From Marmoricola sp. Leaf446 (GTDB taxonomy: Bacteria > Actinomycetota > Actinomycetes > Propionibacteriales > Nocardioidaceae), in assembly GCF_001424755.1 (NCBI RefSeq), contig NZ_LMRF01000001.1, positions 1,368,100 to 1,408,505 on the forward strand: 40,406 nucleotides of DNA, read 5' to 3'. A program made the position numbers and the translations under genes. The notes beneath the pieces were generated by a model. That model had not been told where the DNA came from, made no database searches, and saw only the letters and a program-made list of their open reading frames with translations. Positions 1-10,268 of this stretch are shown here, piece after piece (positions within the stretch are counted from its first letter, which is position 1; the number at the start of each line of letters is the position of its first letter).

Positions 1-596
1 CTGGCCCTGCAGGGCGACGTGCGCGAGCACCTCGCGGCGCTGCGCCGGCTCGGCTGCGACCCGCGCGTCGTACGCCGCCCCGAGGAGCTGGACGCGGTCG
101 AGGCCCTCGTCGTCCCCGGGGGCGAGTCCACGACGATGGTGCGGCTGGCCCGCACCTTCGGGCTGCTGGAGCCGCTCCGGTCCCGCATCCGGGCGGGGAT
201 GCCCACCCTGGGGACCTGCGCCGGGATGGTGCTGCTGGCCGACCGGCTGCTCGACGCCGCGCCCGGCCAGGAGACGCTCGGCGGCCTCGACGTCACCGTC
301 CGCCGCAACGCCTTCGGTCGGCAGGTGGCCTCGTTCGAGGACGAGGTCTCGCTCGCCGGGGTCGCGGGCCCGGTGCCCGCGGTGTTCATCCGTGCGCCGT
401 GGGTGGAGCAGGCGGGGCCCGGCGTCGAGGTGCTCGGCCGGGTCGCCCGGGGGCCGGCCGCGGGTAGGATCGTCGCGGTTCGGCAGGGCCCGCTCATGGC
501 GACGTCGTTCCACCCCGAGGTGGGTGGGGACGACCGTGTCCACGAACTGTTCCGAGACCTGGTCTCGGCCACCGCACGCGAGGGAAGGAACCACTG

Positions 597-597
<1 letters not shown>
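1..597 (+). CDS. pdxT: Pyridoxal 5'-phosphate synthase glutaminase subunit PdxT (5' end outside window)
   Basis: Glutaminase half of the DXP-independent vitamin B6 synthase: it releases ammonia from glutamine and passes it to PdxS, which builds pyridoxal 5'-phosphate. The reading frame is open from base 1, where it already encodes [10 protein letters not shown], the family's N-terminal strand, so only about six residues appear to be missing. Visible class-I amidotransferase signatures are the oxyanion motif VPGGESTTM, the nucleophile-cysteine motif GTCAGM and the His-Glu pair in SFHPEV near the C terminus. The stop codon overlaps the next start by one base (TGATG), so it is translationally coupled to the YebC gene. 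This pdxT-yebC-ruvC order is common in actinobacteria. pdxS should lie just upstream, outside the window. Confidence 0.95.
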
Positions 598-1361
<764 letters not shown>

Positions 1362-1412
1362 CCCGGCTCGTGTCGCTCCCGTCCCCGGGGAGGCCGTCGG
1401 GCTAGCGTGGTG

Positions 1413-1426
1413 CGAACACGTGTTCG
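1413..1426. promoter_or_regulatory. LexA/SOS operator upstream of ruvC
   Basis: The 14-mer CGAACACGTGTTCG is a perfect palindrome matching the Gram-positive/mycobacterial SOS box pattern (CGAAC-N4-GTTCG). It ends 19 bases before the ruvC ATG. A TAGCGT hexamer at 1403-1408 could be the -10 element; the box would then cover the transcription start, a good position for repression. ruvCAB is a known LexA target in several actinobacteria. The identical 14-mer recurs at 39770-39783. Confidence 0.82.
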
Positions 1427-1445
1427 GACGGCGACAGGAGCAAGG

Positions 1446-1985
1446 ATGCGCGTCCTGGGGATCGACCCCGGCCTGACCCGCTGCGGCGTCGGCGTGGTCG
1501 AGGGCGCGATCGGGCGCCCCCTGTCGCTGGTCGACGTGGGCGTCGTACGCACCTCCACCGAGCTGCACGTCGCCCACCGGCTGCGCGAGCTCGAGGTCGG
1601 GCTCGAGGAGTGGCTCGACCGCACCCGCCCCGACGCCGTCGCGGTGGAGCGGGTCTTCAGCCGCAGCGCCGTCAGCACCGTCATGGGCACCGCCCAGGCC
1701 AGCGGCGTCGCGATGCTCGTGGCCGCACGCCGCGGCCTGCCGATCGCGCTGCACACCCCCAGCGAGGTCAAGGCCGCCGTCACCGGCAACGGCCGCGCCG
1801 ACAAGGCGCAGGTCGGCGCCATGGTGACCCGGCTGCTGCGCCTGGACGCCGTGCCCAAGCCGGCCGACGCCGCCGACTCGCTCGCCCTGGCCATCTGCCA
1901 CGTCTGGCGCGGAGGCGCCTCCGACCGCATCGCCGCCGCCCTGGAGAAGCAGGTCGCGGCCCGAACCCGAGGAGTCCGCCCGTGA
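1446..1985 (+). CDS. ruvC: Holliday junction resolvase RuvC
   Basis: Endonuclease that cuts four-way junctions symmetrically at the end of recombinational repair, working with the RuvAB branch-migration motor. The 179-residue product begins [14 protein letters not shown], giving the first catalytic acid Asp7; Glu68 in AVERVF is the second, and the C-terminal D-A-A-D-S segment supplies the remaining acidic residues. An upstream in-frame GTG at 1407 exists, but it would put the SOS operator inside the coding region. The ATG at 1446 has ACAGGAG at the right distance and yields the conserved N terminus, so it is preferred. The stop codon overlaps the ruvA GTG. DNA damage probably induces the whole ruvCAB unit through the LexA box just upstream. 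Confidence 0.95.
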   Translation: MRVLGIDPGLTRCGVGVVEGAIGRPLSLVDVGVVRTSTELHVAHRLRELEVGLEEWLDRTRPDAVAVERVFSRSAVSTVMGTAQASGVAMLVAARRGLPIALHTPSEVKAAVTGNGRADKAQVGAMVTRLLRLDAVPKPADAADSLALAICHVWRGGASDRIAAALEKQVAARTRGVRP

Positions 1986-2596
1986 TCGCCTTCGTCCGCG
2001 GCCGCGTGGCCGGCATCAGCCTCACCTCCGCCGTGCTCGAGGTCGGTGGCGTCGGCCTGGAGCTGCAGTGCACCCCCGACACCATCGCCGGGCTGCGGCA
2101 CGGCGCCGAGGTCTCGCTGCCCACCAGCATGGTGGTCCGCGAGGACTCCCTGACGCTCTTCGGGTTCGCCGACGACGACGAGAAGCAGATGTTCGAGCTC
2201 GTGCAGACCGCCAGCGGCGTCGGCCCCAAGCTCGCCCAGGCCATGCTCGCGGTGCTCCGGCCCGAGACGCTGCGCCGCGCGGTGGCCGGCGACGACGTCA
2301 AGACGCTGACCACCGTGCCCGGCATCGGCCAGAAGGGGGCGCAGCGCATCATCCTCGAGCTGCGCGACCGCATCGGCACGCCGGGCTCCTACGTCGAGCC
2401 GGGCACCACGGCGCCCGCCGCACCCGGCACGGCCGACTGGCAGGCGCAGGTGCAGACCGGCCTGGTGGGCCTGGGGTGGAGCGCCAAGGAGGCCGACCGC
2501 GCGATCACCGCCGTGGCGCCGGAGGCCGACCAGATGGCCACCCCCGACGTCGCCCGGCTGCTGCGGCTGGCGCTGCGCGCGCTGAGCAAGGCCTAG
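1982..2596 (+). CDS. ruvA: Holliday junction branch migration protein RuvA
   Basis: DNA-binding tetramer that holds the Holliday junction and loads RuvB. The 204-residue product starts [12 protein letters not shown], with the N-terminal OB-fold in roughly residues 1-65. Tandem helix-hairpin-helix motifs follow ([14 protein letters not shown] and [14 protein letters not shown]). After a Pro/Ala-rich linker comes the C-terminal UBA-like domain ([15 protein letters not shown]) that contacts RuvB. It starts at a GTG overlapping the ruvC stop by four bases. Domain order and length are normal for the family. Confidence 0.95.
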   Translation: MIAFVRGRVAGISLTSAVLEVGGVGLELQCTPDTIAGLRHGAEVSLPTSMVVREDSLTLFGFADDDEKQMFELVQTASGVGPKLAQAMLAVLRPETLRRAVAGDDVKTLTTVPGIGQKGAQRIILELRDRIGTPGSYVEPGTTAPAAPGTADWQAQVQTGLVGLGWSAKEADRAITAVAPEADQMATPDVARLLRLALRALSKA

Positions 2597-2605
2597 GCGG
2601 CCGGC

Positions 2606-3691
2606 GTGGACGAGTCGCAGCTCGAGGCCGCCGAGGCGGCGTACGTCACCGGACGGGCGCTGGTGGCCGCCGACGCCGACGGCGACGAGCGCGTGGTGGA
2701 GGCGGCGCTGCGCCCCCGCACGCTCGACGAGGTGGTCGGTCAGGAGCGGGTCCGCGAGCAGCTCTCGCTGCTGCTGGAGGCCGCGCGCCGCCGCGAGCGG
2801 GTGCCGGACCACGTGCTGCTCAGCGGTCCGCCCGGGTTGGGCAAGACCACGCTGGCGATGATCATCGCCGCCGAGATGAGCTCGCCGCTGCGGCTGACCA
2901 GCGGTCCCGCGATCACCCACGCCGGCGACCTCGCGGCGATCCTCTCGGGCCTCAACGAGGGCGACGTCCTCTTCGTCGACGAGATCCACCGGATGTCGCG
3001 ACCGGCGGAGGAGATGCTCTACATGGCCATGGAGGACTTCCGCGTCGACGTGGTCATCGGCAAGGGCCCCGGCGCCACCGCGATCCCGCTCGAGATCCCG
3101 CCCTTCACCATGGTGGGGGCGACCACCCGTGCGGGGCTGCTGCCGAGCCCGCTGCGCGACCGGTTCGGGTTCACCGCCCACCTCGAGTTCTACGAGCCCG
3201 CCGAGCTCGAGCGGATCGTGCGACGGTCGGCCCGGCTGCTCGAGGTCGAGCTCGGCACCGACGGTGCGGGGGAGATCTCGGGTCGCTCCCGGGGCACGCC
3301 GCGCATCGCCAACCGGCTGCTGCGCCGGGTCCGCGACTACGCCCAGGTGCGTGCCGACGGCGTGGTGACCCGCTCCCTGGCGCGGGCGGCGCTCGACCTG
3401 TTCGAGGTCGACGAGTCCGGCCTCGACCGGCTCGACCGGGCCGTGCTCGACGTGCTCTGCCGCCGGTTCGGCGGGGGGCCGGTGGGGGTGAGCACCCTCG
3501 CGGTCGCCGTGGGGGAGGAGCGCGAGACCGTCGAGGAGGTCGCCGAGCCGTTCCTGGTGCGCCTGGGGCTGCTCGCCCGCACCCCGCGCGGCCGCGTCGC
3601 GACCCGCGCCGCCTGGCACCACCTCGGCCTCACTGCCCCGGAGACGGTCGACGCCACGCTGTTCGGGTCGGACACCGAGCTGCCCCGGTAG
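2606..3691 (+). CDS. ruvB: Holliday junction branch migration ATPase RuvB
   Basis: AAA+ motor that drives branch migration on RuvA-bound junctions. The 361-residue product has Walker [10 protein letters not shown] near residue 74, Walker B DEIHR, sensor-1 region MVGATTRAG and the arginine-finger segment [11 protein letters not shown]-terminal winged-helix domain follows ([13 protein letters not shown] and onwards). It begins with a GTG nine bases after the ruvA stop. The first ~30 residues are more acidic and variable than the rest, as often seen in this family. It is the last gene of the predicted SOS-controlled unit. Confidence 0.96.
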   Translation: MDESQLEAAEAAYVTGRALVAADADGDERVVEAALRPRTLDEVVGQERVREQLSLLLEAARRRERVPDHVLLSGPPGLGKTTLAMIIAAEMSSPLRLTSGPAITHAGDLAAILSGLNEGDVLFVDEIHRMSRPAEEMLYMAMEDFRVDVVIGKGPGATAIPLEIPPFTMVGATTRAGLLPSPLRDRFGFTAHLEFYEPAELERIVRRSARLLEVELGTDGAGEISGRSRGTPRIANRLLRRVRDYAQVRADGVVTRSLARAALDLFEVDESGLDRLDRAVLDVLCRRFGGGPVGVSTLAVAVGEERETVEEVAEPFLVRLGLLARTPRGRVATRAAWHHLGLTAPETVDATLFGSDTELPR

Positions 3692-3697
3692 CCCGGT

Positions 3698-3703
3698 TAC
3701 ACT
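3698..3703 (+). promoter_or_regulatory. Possible -10 element upstream of yajC
   Basis: TACACT stands just after the ruvB stop, within the 123-base gap before yajC, and matches the actinobacterial TAnnnT pattern. I see no convincing -35 hexamer. An in-frame GTG at 3713, nine bases downstream, would allow a leaderless transcript and a longer YajC, but the downstream start at 3815 gives the usual protein. Confidence 0.3.
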
Positions 3704-3814
3704 GCCTCGTCGGTGCCCCGGCGACGCGCGCGCTCCGACCTGCCCCCGGGCGGGTCCCGTGCCCCGGAGGTGCCACTCGGCCTCTTTCCCCCCGTTCTTG
3801 GAGTTGGTGTCGTC

Positions 3815-4189
3815 GTGCCTCCCGCTGCACAGCTGCTGGTCGTCGTGGTGGCGCTGGCGGCCTTCTGGTTCGTCGTGATGCGTCCCGCCCGGGTGCAGCA
3901 GCGCAAGGTCGTCGAGCTGCAGCAGGCGTTGCAGGTCGGTGACGAGGTCGTGCTGTCCGCGGGGATCTTCGGCACCGTCCGTTCGTTGTCCGACGCGCGG
4001 GTGGACATCGAGATCGCTCCCGGCACCGTCATCACGGTGGCCCGCCAGGTCGTCGTACGCCGGGTGCAGGACTTGCCCGACCAGGACCGTCCCGCCGAGC
4101 CCGGCAGCGCGTCCGAGCACCCCACCGACCCCGACCACGGCCAGGACCCCCGCGCCCCGCGCGGCCCGGCCGACCCGACCCAGGACTGA
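3815..4189 (+). CDS. yajC: Sec translocase accessory subunit YajC
   Basis: Small single-span membrane protein of the SecDF-YajC complex that assists protein export through SecYEG. The chosen GTG gives 124 residues: a hydrophobic helix at about residues 6-22 (LLVVVVALAAFWFVVMRP), the basic segment RPARVQQRK, then the conserved soluble core with GDEVVLSAGIFGTV. The C-terminal ~40 residues are charged and Pro/Asp-rich. GGAG lies 11 bases upstream. An earlier in-frame GTG (3713) would add 34 residues of poorly conserved, Arg/Pro-rich sequence and is not favoured. It sits directly upstream of secD, the standard arrangement. Confidence 0.9.
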   Translation: MPPAAQLLVVVVALAAFWFVVMRPARVQQRKVVELQQALQVGDEVVLSAGIFGTVRSLSDARVDIEIAPGTVITVARQVVVRRVQDLPDQDRPAEPGSASEHPTDPDHGQDPRAPRGPADPTQD

Positions 4190-4196
4190 GGCAGCA

Positions 4197-5984
4197 GTGG
4201 CCAGCACCCAGCGCGTGCCCCGTCCGGTCCGCACGCTCCTCGTCTTCGGCATCACGATCCTCGTGCTGTTCGGCCTCGCCGGTGCCGGTGGCACCTGGAA
4301 GCCGCGCCTCGGGCTCGACCTCGAGGGCGGCACCCGGATCACCCTCTCCGCCCTCGACCAGGGCGGCGCCGTGACGGCGACCAAGCTGCAGCAGGCGGCG
4401 GGCATCGTCGACCAGCGCGTGAACGGCAGCGGCGTCTCCGAGGCCGAGGTCTCGACCCAGGGCGACCGCAACATCATCGTGGAGATCCCCGGGGACAACC
4501 GCTCCGACCTCGTCGACGCGGTCACCCGCACCGCCCAGCTGCGGTTCCGGCTCGTCGCCGGCGCCCCGCAGCCCGGTCGTGCGGCCGAGGAGCCCAGCGG
4601 CTCGCCCAGCGCCTCGCCGAGCGGGTCGCCCAGCGCGTCCCCCGGGGCCTCGTCGAGCGCCTCCCCGAGCGCCCGACCCAGCCCGTCGGCCACCGCCGGG
4701 CAGGGCGAGGCCACCCCGGCCGGCCGGCCGGCGCCCTTCGCCGACCCCAGCGACGCGCCCAGCGGGTCGCCCAGCGGGTCGCCCAGCGCCAGCCCCTCCG
4801 CCTCGCCGAGCGCGCCGGCGTCGGAGCCGGCGGCGCCCGCCGACCCGCAGCAGCCCCAGGTCACCGAGGAGGGCGCGTCGGTCGACGACCCGCTCGCCTG
4901 GTCGACCAACCCGGGTGTGAAGTGGCTGCAGGACTTCCAGCAGTTCGAGTGCCCCGCCGCCGGTTCCGCGGCCAAGCCCGAGGCCGACGACCCGGACGAG
5001 CCGCTGGTCGCCTGCGACGAGGACGGCAACAAGTTCCTGCTGTCCAAGGCGGTCGTCGAGGGCACCGAGCTCCGCTCGGCGTCGTACGGCATCCCGCAGA
5101 ACGGCACCGGCTACGCCGTGCAGCTCGGCTTCAAGGCCAGCGCGCGCGGCACCTTCGGCGACGTCACCACCGCGCTGCAGCGCAACGGCGGCAGCTTCGC
5201 GATCGTGCTCGACGGCACCGTGCTCTCCGCGCCCGGCGTCAACGAGCCGATCCTGGACGGCAACGCCCAGATCACCGGTGACTTCACCGAGTCCGAGGCG
5301 CGCTCGCTGTCCAACTCCCTGAAGTACGGCGCGCTGCCGATCCGCTTCGCCGAGCCCACGGTCGAGACGATCGGCCCCTCGCTGGCCGGCAATCAGCTCT
5401 CGGCCGGTGTGCTCGCGGGCGTCGTGGGCCTCGCGATCGTGATGATCTACTGCCTGTTCTACTACCGCGGCCTCGGCCTGGTGGTGATCGCGTCGTTGGT
5501 CGTGGCGGCGCTGATCACCTACGGAGCCGTGCTGGTGCTCTCGGCGTCCGCCGGGTTCACCCTCACCCTGCCCGGCATCGCGGGACTGATCGTCGGCGTG
5601 GGCATCACGGCCGACTCGTTCATCGTCTACTTCGAACGCATCCGCGACGAGATGCGTGACGGCAGGTCGATGCGGGTCGCCGTCGAGACCGGCTGGGCCC
5701 GGGCCCGCAACACCGCCCTCGCGGCGGACGCCGTCTCGCTGCTCGCGGCGGTCGTGCTCTACATCTTCGCCGTCGGCGTCGTCCGCGGGTTCGCCTTCGC
5801 CCTCGGCGTCAGCACGCTGATCGACATCGCCGTGTTCTTCTTCTTCACCAAGCCGGTGATGACCCTGCTCGCACGGCGTAGGTTCTTCAACACCGGCTCC
5901 CGCTTCTCGGGTCTCTCCCGGGAGACGCTCGGGGTCGACGAGGCGCCACCCGCCCGCACGGGCCTGGCCGGAGGGAGTGCCTGA
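4197..5984 (+). CDS. secD: Protein translocase subunit SecD with a Ser/Pro-rich insertion
   Basis: Membrane subunit that uses the proton motive force to complete preprotein export. The 595-residue product has an N-terminal transmembrane helix (about 13-30) and the family motif LGLDLEGGTRITL. The periplasmic P1 domain runs to about residue 120, followed by an unusual low-complexity tract of Ser, Pro, Ala and Gly (about 133-219). The rest of the periplasmic domain comes next, and five C-terminal helices begin near LSAGVLAGVVGLAIV. The conserved GLIVGVGITADSFIVYFERIRDE region in the membrane part is intact. The start GTG lies seven bases after yajC, and the stop overlaps the secF start. The length exceeds that of compact SecD proteins because of the insertion. 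Confidence 0.95.
   Translation: MASTQRVPRPVRTLLVFGITILVLFGLAGAGGTWKPRLGLDLEGGTRITLSALDQGGAVTATKLQQAAGIVDQRVNGSGVSEAEVSTQGDRNIIVEIPGDNRSDLVDAVTRTAQLRFRLVAGAPQPGRAAEEPSGSPSASPSGSPSASPGASSSASPSARPSPSATAGQGEATPAGRPAPFADPSDAPSGSPSGSPSASPSASPSAPASEPAAPADPQQPQVTEEGASVDDPLAWSTNPGVKWLQDFQQFECPAAGSAAKPEADDPDEPLVACDEDGNKFLLSKAVVEGTELRSASYGIPQNGTGYAVQLGFKASARGTFGDVTTALQRNGGSFAIVLDGTVLSAPGVNEPILDGNAQITGDFTESEARSLSNSLKYGALPIRFAEPTVETIGPSLAGNQLSAGVLAGVVGLAIVMIYCLFYYRGLGLVVIASLVVAALITYGAVLVLSASAGFTLTLPGIAGLIVGVGITADSFIVYFERIRDEMRDGRSMRVAVETGWARARNTALAADAVSLLAAVVLYIFAVGVVRGFAFALGVSTLIDIAVFFFFTKPVMTLLARRRFFNTGSRFSGLSRETLGVDEAPPARTGLAGGSA
4594..4845 (+). repeat. Ser/Pro-coding low-complexity microrepeat tract inside secD
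   Basis: Degenerate repeats of a GSPSASPS-type peptide. At DNA level the unit CCCAGCGGGTCG occurs twice in exact tandem (4758-4769 and 4770-4781), with variants throughout. The tract stays in frame and adds about 85 residues to the periplasmic part of SecD. A short ordinary-looking stretch (about 4686-4740) divides it into two blocks. Confidence 0.85.
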
Positions 5985-7240
5985 TGGGCCGGATGAGCCG
6001 CCTGGGCAACAGGCTCTACGAGGGGGACACCTCGATCGACTTCGTCGGTCGCAAGTGGCTCTGGTACGCCGTCTCCGCCGTCATCATGGGCATCGCCGTC
6101 ACCGGGCTGCTGGTGCGTGGCCTCAACTTCGGCATCGAGTTCGAGGGCGGCGTCGAGTACCAGGTCAACCTCCCCGCCAACGAGGTGACCCAGGAGAACG
6201 CCGACGTCATCCGCTCCGCGGTGGCCGACACCGGCCTGGACGCCGCGTCCGCGCCCATCGTCAACACCTCCGGCACCGACTCGATCCGGGTCCAGACCGA
6301 GGAGATGAGCAACGACGACGCGACCGAGGTCCGCGACGCCATCGCGGAGGCGGTCGGCGTCGACGCGCGCACCGACATCTCCACCCAGGAGGTCGGCGCC
6401 AGCTGGGGCCAGCAGGTCGCCGAGCGCGCGCTGCTGGGTCTCGTGGTGTTCCTCGTGCTGGTGGTGCTCTTCATCTGGGCCTACATGCGCGAGTGGAAGA
6501 TGTCGGTGGCAGCGCTGGTCGCGCTCGCCCACGACCTCGTCATCACCATCGGCATCTACGCCATCTCGGGCTTCGAGGTCACGCCCGCCACCGTCACCGG
6601 CGTGCTGACCATCCTCGGCTTCTCGCTCTACGACACCGTCGTGGTCTTCGACAAGGTCAAGGAGAACACCCGCACCACCAAGGGCTCCCGTCGGACGTAC
6701 GCCGAGCAGGCCAACCTGGCGGTCAACCAGACCCTGGTGCGCTCGATCAACACCTCGATCGTCGCCCTGCTCCCGGTGGGCGCGATCCTCTACGTCGGTG
6801 TCGCCACCCTCGGCACCGGGGCGCTCAAGGACCTCGCGCTGTCGCTGTTCGTCGGCATGGCGGCGGGTGCCTACTCCTCGATCTTCATCGCCACCCCGCT
6901 GGCGGTGCACCTCAAGCAGGGGGAGAAGGAGATCAAGGTCTCCGACGCCCGCGCCAAGGCGCGGTCGCGGCGCAACGCCGACCGCTACGCCGAGGTGCCC
7001 GTCTTCCACGAGGGGATGCCCGTGGTCGACGAGGACGCGGCGTACGACGACCCGGACGACCCGGACGCCGAGCCCCGGGACGACCGTGCCCCGGCGGGCC
7101 CGGTGCGCGCGCCCGCCCGTCGTCCCGAGGCCTCCGGCTCCGGCCGGATCGCACCCGAGGCGCACTCCGCGCTGCGTGACGGCGGCGCCGCCAAGCGCAG
7201 CCAGCCCACCCGTCAGCCGCGCTCCAAGCGGCAGAAGTAG
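5984..7240 (+). CDS. secF: Protein translocase subunit SecF
   Basis: Partner of SecD in the proton-driven export complex. The 418-residue product has an N-terminal helix after FVGRKWLWYAVSAVIMG, the family motif LNFGIEFEGGVEYQV, a periplasmic domain to about residue 140, then five helices. The conserved ILGFSLYDTVVVFDKVKEN and VRSINTSIVALLPVGAI segments are present. The last ~110 residues form a hydrophilic tail rich in Asp, Pro, Arg and Lys, predicted cytoplasmic and longer than in enterobacterial SecF. The ATG overlaps the secD stop (TGATG) behind GGAGGGA. A second ATG three codons on (5993) is possible. Confidence 0.95.
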   Translation: MGRMSRLGNRLYEGDTSIDFVGRKWLWYAVSAVIMGIAVTGLLVRGLNFGIEFEGGVEYQVNLPANEVTQENADVIRSAVADTGLDAASAPIVNTSGTDSIRVQTEEMSNDDATEVRDAIAEAVGVDARTDISTQEVGASWGQQVAERALLGLVVFLVLVVLFIWAYMREWKMSVAALVALAHDLVITIGIYAISGFEVTPATVTGVLTILGFSLYDTVVVFDKVKENTRTTKGSRRTYAEQANLAVNQTLVRSINTSIVALLPVGAILYVGVATLGTGALKDLALSLFVGMAAGAYSSIFIATPLAVHLKQGEKEIKVSDARAKARSRRNADRYAEVPVFHEGMPVVDEDAAYDDPDDPDAEPRDDRAPAGPVRAPARRPEASGSGRIAPEAHSALRDGGAAKRSQPTRQPRSKRQK

Positions 7241-7247
7241 GAGCCAC

Positions 7248-7805
7248 GTGACCTCCCAGCCTGCGACGGGCGCGCTGTCCGCCGAGATCGACCGCCTCGT
7301 CCGTGACGTCGAGGGGTTCCCCAAGCCGGGCGTGACGTTCAAGGACATCACCCCGCTGCTCGACGACCACGCGGCCTTCACCGCGGTGGTGCAGGCGCTG
7401 GCCGACGCGGGCCGCGACGCCGAGGGTCGGGTCGTGGTCGACAAGGTGGTCGGCATGGAGGCGCGCGGCTTCATCCTGGCCGCACCCGTGGCGCTGGCGC
7501 TGGGCGTGGGCTTCGTGCCGGTGCGCAAGCCCGGCAAGCTGCCGCACCGGACCCGGGCGGTCTCCTACGAGCTGGAGTACGGCGAGGAGACCCTCGAGAT
7601 GCACCTCGACGCGCTCGACGAGGGCGACCGCGTCCTGGTCGTCGACGACGTGCTGGCCACGGGCGGCACCGCCGCGGCCACCGTCGCGCTCGTGGAGCAG
7701 GGCGGGGGCACCGTCGCCGGTCTCGCCGTGCTCATGGAGCTCAGCTTCCTGCCCGGGCGCGCGGCCGTGGGCGAGCTGCCGCTCACCGTGCTCCACACCG
7801 TCTGA
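7248..7805 (+). CDS. apt: Adenine phosphoribosyltransferase
   Basis: Salvages adenine by joining it to PRPP, giving AMP and pyrophosphate. The 185-residue product shows the N-terminal FPKPGVTFKDITPLL motif of bacterial Apt, the VVGMEARGFIL segment, and the PRPP-binding loop VLVVDDVLATGGTA near residues 129-142. The GTG start lies seven bases after secF behind TAGGAG, so it is probably cotranscribed with secDF. The apt-rel neighbourhood after secDF is well known in actinobacteria and links nucleotide salvage to (p)ppGpp metabolism only by proximity. Confidence 0.95.
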   Translation: MTSQPATGALSAEIDRLVRDVEGFPKPGVTFKDITPLLDDHAAFTAVVQALADAGRDAEGRVVVDKVVGMEARGFILAAPVALALGVGFVPVRKPGKLPHRTRAVSYELEYGEETLEMHLDALDEGDRVLVVDDVLATGGTAAATVALVEQGGGTVAGLAVLMELSFLPGRAAVGELPLTVLHTV

Positions 7806-7828
7806 GCGACCGCCCGGCCGCCACGACC

Positions 7829-7849
7829 TAGACTGGACCGCAGAGGTCC
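7829..7849 (+). promoter_or_regulatory. Possible rel promoter -10 element with a short 5' hairpin
   Basis: TAGACT (7829-7834) fits the -10 pattern. Immediately downstream GGACC (7835-7839) can pair with GGTCC (7845-7849) around a GCAGA loop, placing a small hairpin at or near the transcript 5' end. No clear -35 is visible. The strong ribosome site GGAGGGAGG follows at 7859-7867. Confidence 0.35.
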
Positions 7850-7871
7850 GCACCGCACGGAGGGAGGCCTC

Positions 7872-10262
7872 GTGGCCGAGGAGCCGGTGGTCACCGACCA
7901 CCCCGTCGACGAGGGGCCTGCGCCCGCCCGCGACGCCACGCCCGCGCCCTCCTCGGGTCCCGCACCGCTGCCCACGGCACCCCGACCCGCCGCCCGGGCG
8001 CCCGAGCGCGCTCCGGCCCTGTCGGGTCGCGGCGTCCGCGCCCGGCTGGCCCGCATCGGCACCAGCAAGCAGGTCGGCAACCCCGTCCTGGAGCCCTTGT
8101 TCCGGACCGTCCGCGCCAACCACCCCAAGGCCGACCTCGCGCTCATCGAGCGGGCCTACGACGTGGCCGAGCTCCACCACCGCGGCCAGAACCGCAAGAG
8201 CGGCGACCCCTACATCACCCACCCGCTCGCGGTCACCACGATCCTCGCCGACATCGGCATGACCGAGCCGACGCTCGTGGCGGCCCTGCTCCACGACACG
8301 GTCGAGGACACGCCCTACACGCTGGACCAGCTGCGCAAGGACTTCGGCGACGAGGTCGCGCTGCTGGTCGACGGCGTCACCAAGCTCGACAAGGTCAAGT
8401 ACGGCGACTCCGCCCAGGCCGAGACCATCCGCAAGATGATCGTGGCGATGAGCAAGGACATCCGCGTCCTGGTCATCAAGCTCGCCGACCGGCTGCACAA
8501 CATGCGCACCCTGCGCTACGTCAAGCAGGAGACGCAGGAGCGCAAGTCCCGCGAGACGCTCGAGATCTACGCCCCGCTGGCGCACCGGCTGGGCATGAAC
8601 ACCCTCAAGTGGGAGCTCGAGGACCTCGCGTTCGCCACGATGCACCCCAAGATCTACGACGAGATCGTGCGGCTCGTCGCCGAGCGCGCGCCCTCGCGCG
8701 ACCAGTTCCTCACCGAGGTGACCGGCCAGGTCGACCGCGACCTCAAGACCGCGCGCATCAACGCCCGCGTCACCGGCCGGCCCAAGCACTACTACTCGAT
8801 CTACCAGAAGATGATCAACGGGGGCCGCGAGTTCTCCGACATCTACGACCTCGTCGGCATCCGCATCCTGGTCGACACCGACCAGGAGTGCTACGGCGTC
8901 CTCGGCGTGCTGCACAACCGCTGGAACCCCCTGCCCGGGCGGTTCAAGGACTACGTCGCGATGCCGAAGTTCAACATGTACCAGTCGCTGCACACCACGG
9001 TGATCGGTCCCTCCGGCAAGCCGGTGGAGATGCAGATCCGCACCGTCGCGATGCACCGCCGCGCGGAGTACGGCGTCGCCGCCCACTGGAAGTACAAGGA
9101 GGACTCCCGCAACGGGGTCGACACCGAGCGGGCCGCCGGGTCCGACGGCGACCTGCAGTGGCTGCGGCAGCTCCTGGACTGGCAGAACGAGGTCGAGGAC
9201 CCGGGGGAGTTCCTCGACTCGCTGCGCTTCGAGATCAACAGCGCCGAGGTGTTCGTCTTCACCCCGCGTGGAGACGTGATCGGGCTGCCGATCGGCTCCA
9301 CGCCCGTCGACTTCGCCTACGCCATCCACACCGAGGTCGGGCACCACACCATCGGCGCCCGGGTCAACGGCCGGCTGGTGCCGCTGGAGTCCGCGCTCGA
9401 GCACGGCGACGTCGTCGAGGTCTTCACCTCCAAGTCGCCCAACGCCGGACCCTCGCGCGACTGGCTGCAGTTCGTCACCTCACCGCGGGCCAAGAGCAAG
9501 ATCCGCCACTGGTTCACCAAGGAGCGGCGCGAGGAGGCGATCGAGCAGGGCAAGGAGCAGATCGGCCGGCTGCTGCGCAAGGAGGGCCTGCCCCTCAAGC
9601 GCGTGATGACGCACGACTCGCTGACCCAGGTGGCCAACGAGCTGCGGCTGCCCGACGTCTCGGCGCTCTACGCCGCGGTCGGCGAGGGCAACCTCGGCGC
9701 CCAGACCGTCGTCCGCAAGGTGATCGAGGTCGCCGGCGGCAAGGAGGGCGCCGCGGAGGACCTGGCCGAAGCGGTGACGATCACCCGGCCCCGGCGTACG
9801 TCCTCGGCGGGGGTGGACTCCGGCATCGTCGTCAAGGGCGTCAGCGACGTCCTGGTCAAGCTGGCCCGATGTTGCACGCCGGTCCCCGGCGACGAGATCC
9901 TCGGCTTCGTCACCCGCGGCGACGGCATCTCGGTGCACCGTCGCGACTGCACCAACGCCACCTCGCTGCTCAGCCAGCCCGAGCGTCTCGTCGACGTCGA
10001 GTGGGCCCCGACCTCGCAATCGACCTTCCTGGTCCAGATCATGGTGGAGGCCCTCGACCGGGCCCGGCTGCTCTCCGACATCACGATGGTGCTCTCCGAC
10101 CAGCACGTGAACATCCTCTCGGCCAGCCTCTCCACCAGCCGCGACCGCGTCGCCAAGAGCCGCTTCGCCTTCGAGATGGGCGACCCCAAGCACCTCGGCG
10201 CGATCCTGAAGTCCGTCCGCCAGGTCGACGGCGTCTTCGACGCCTACCGCGTCACGCACTGA
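7872..10262 (+). CDS. rel: Bifunctional (p)ppGpp synthetase/hydrolase Rel
   Basis: Makes and degrades the alarmone (p)ppGpp in the stringent response. The 796-residue product has, after a ~70-residue Pro/Ala-rich N-terminal extension, an HD hydrolase domain with HDTVEDT at 141-147. The synthetase domain follows, including [24 protein letters not shown] at 357-360 and YQSLHTTV. Then come a TGS domain ([32 protein letters not shown]) and a C-terminal zinc-finger/ACT region, with CCTP and the HRRDC cysteine. RxKD rather than ExDD in the synthetase is characteristic of bifunctional enzymes, and both active sites look intact. It starts with GTG behind a near-perfect GGAGGGAGG. It converges on the DUF349 gene, with only six bases between the stop codons. 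Confidence 0.96.
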   Translation: MAEEPVVTDHPVDEGPAPARDATPAPSSGPAPLPTAPRPAARAPERAPALSGRGVRARLARIGTSKQVGNPVLEPLFRTVRANHPKADLALIERAYDVAELHHRGQNRKSGDPYITHPLAVTTILADIGMTEPTLVAALLHDTVEDTPYTLDQLRKDFGDEVALLVDGVTKLDKVKYGDSAQAETIRKMIVAMSKDIRVLVIKLADRLHNMRTLRYVKQETQERKSRETLEIYAPLAHRLGMNTLKWELEDLAFATMHPKIYDEIVRLVAERAPSRDQFLTEVTGQVDRDLKTARINARVTGRPKHYYSIYQKMINGGREFSDIYDLVGIRILVDTDQECYGVLGVLHNRWNPLPGRFKDYVAMPKFNMYQSLHTTVIGPSGKPVEMQIRTVAMHRRAEYGVAAHWKYKEDSRNGVDTERAAGSDGDLQWLRQLLDWQNEVEDPGEFLDSLRFEINSAEVFVFTPRGDVIGLPIGSTPVDFAYAIHTEVGHHTIGARVNGRLVPLESALEHGDVVEVFTSKSPNAGPSRDWLQFVTSPRAKSKIRHWFTKERREEAIEQGKEQIGRLLRKEGLPLKRVMTHDSLTQVANELRLPDVSALYAAVGEGNLGAQTVVRKVIEVAGGKEGAAEDLAEAVTITRPRRTSSAGVDSGIVVKGVSDVLVKLARCCTPVPGDEILGFVTRGDGISVHRRDCTNATSLLSQPERLVDVEWAPTSQSTFLVQIMVEALDRARLLSDITMVLSDQHVNILSASLSTSRDRVAKSRFAFEMGDPKHLGAILKSVRQVDGVFDAYRVTH

Positions 10263-10268
10263 TCCCGG

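Noticed and set aside
1407-1445. Longer RuvC starting at the upstream GTG
   Set aside because: It would place the SOS operator inside the coding sequence and add residues absent from the family; the ATG at 1446 has a proper ribosome site.
3713-3814. N-terminally extended YajC from GTG 3713
   Set aside because: The extra 34 residues are Arg/Pro-rich and unlike the family; the start at 3815 gives the usual architecture. A leaderless start at 3713 is not fully excluded.
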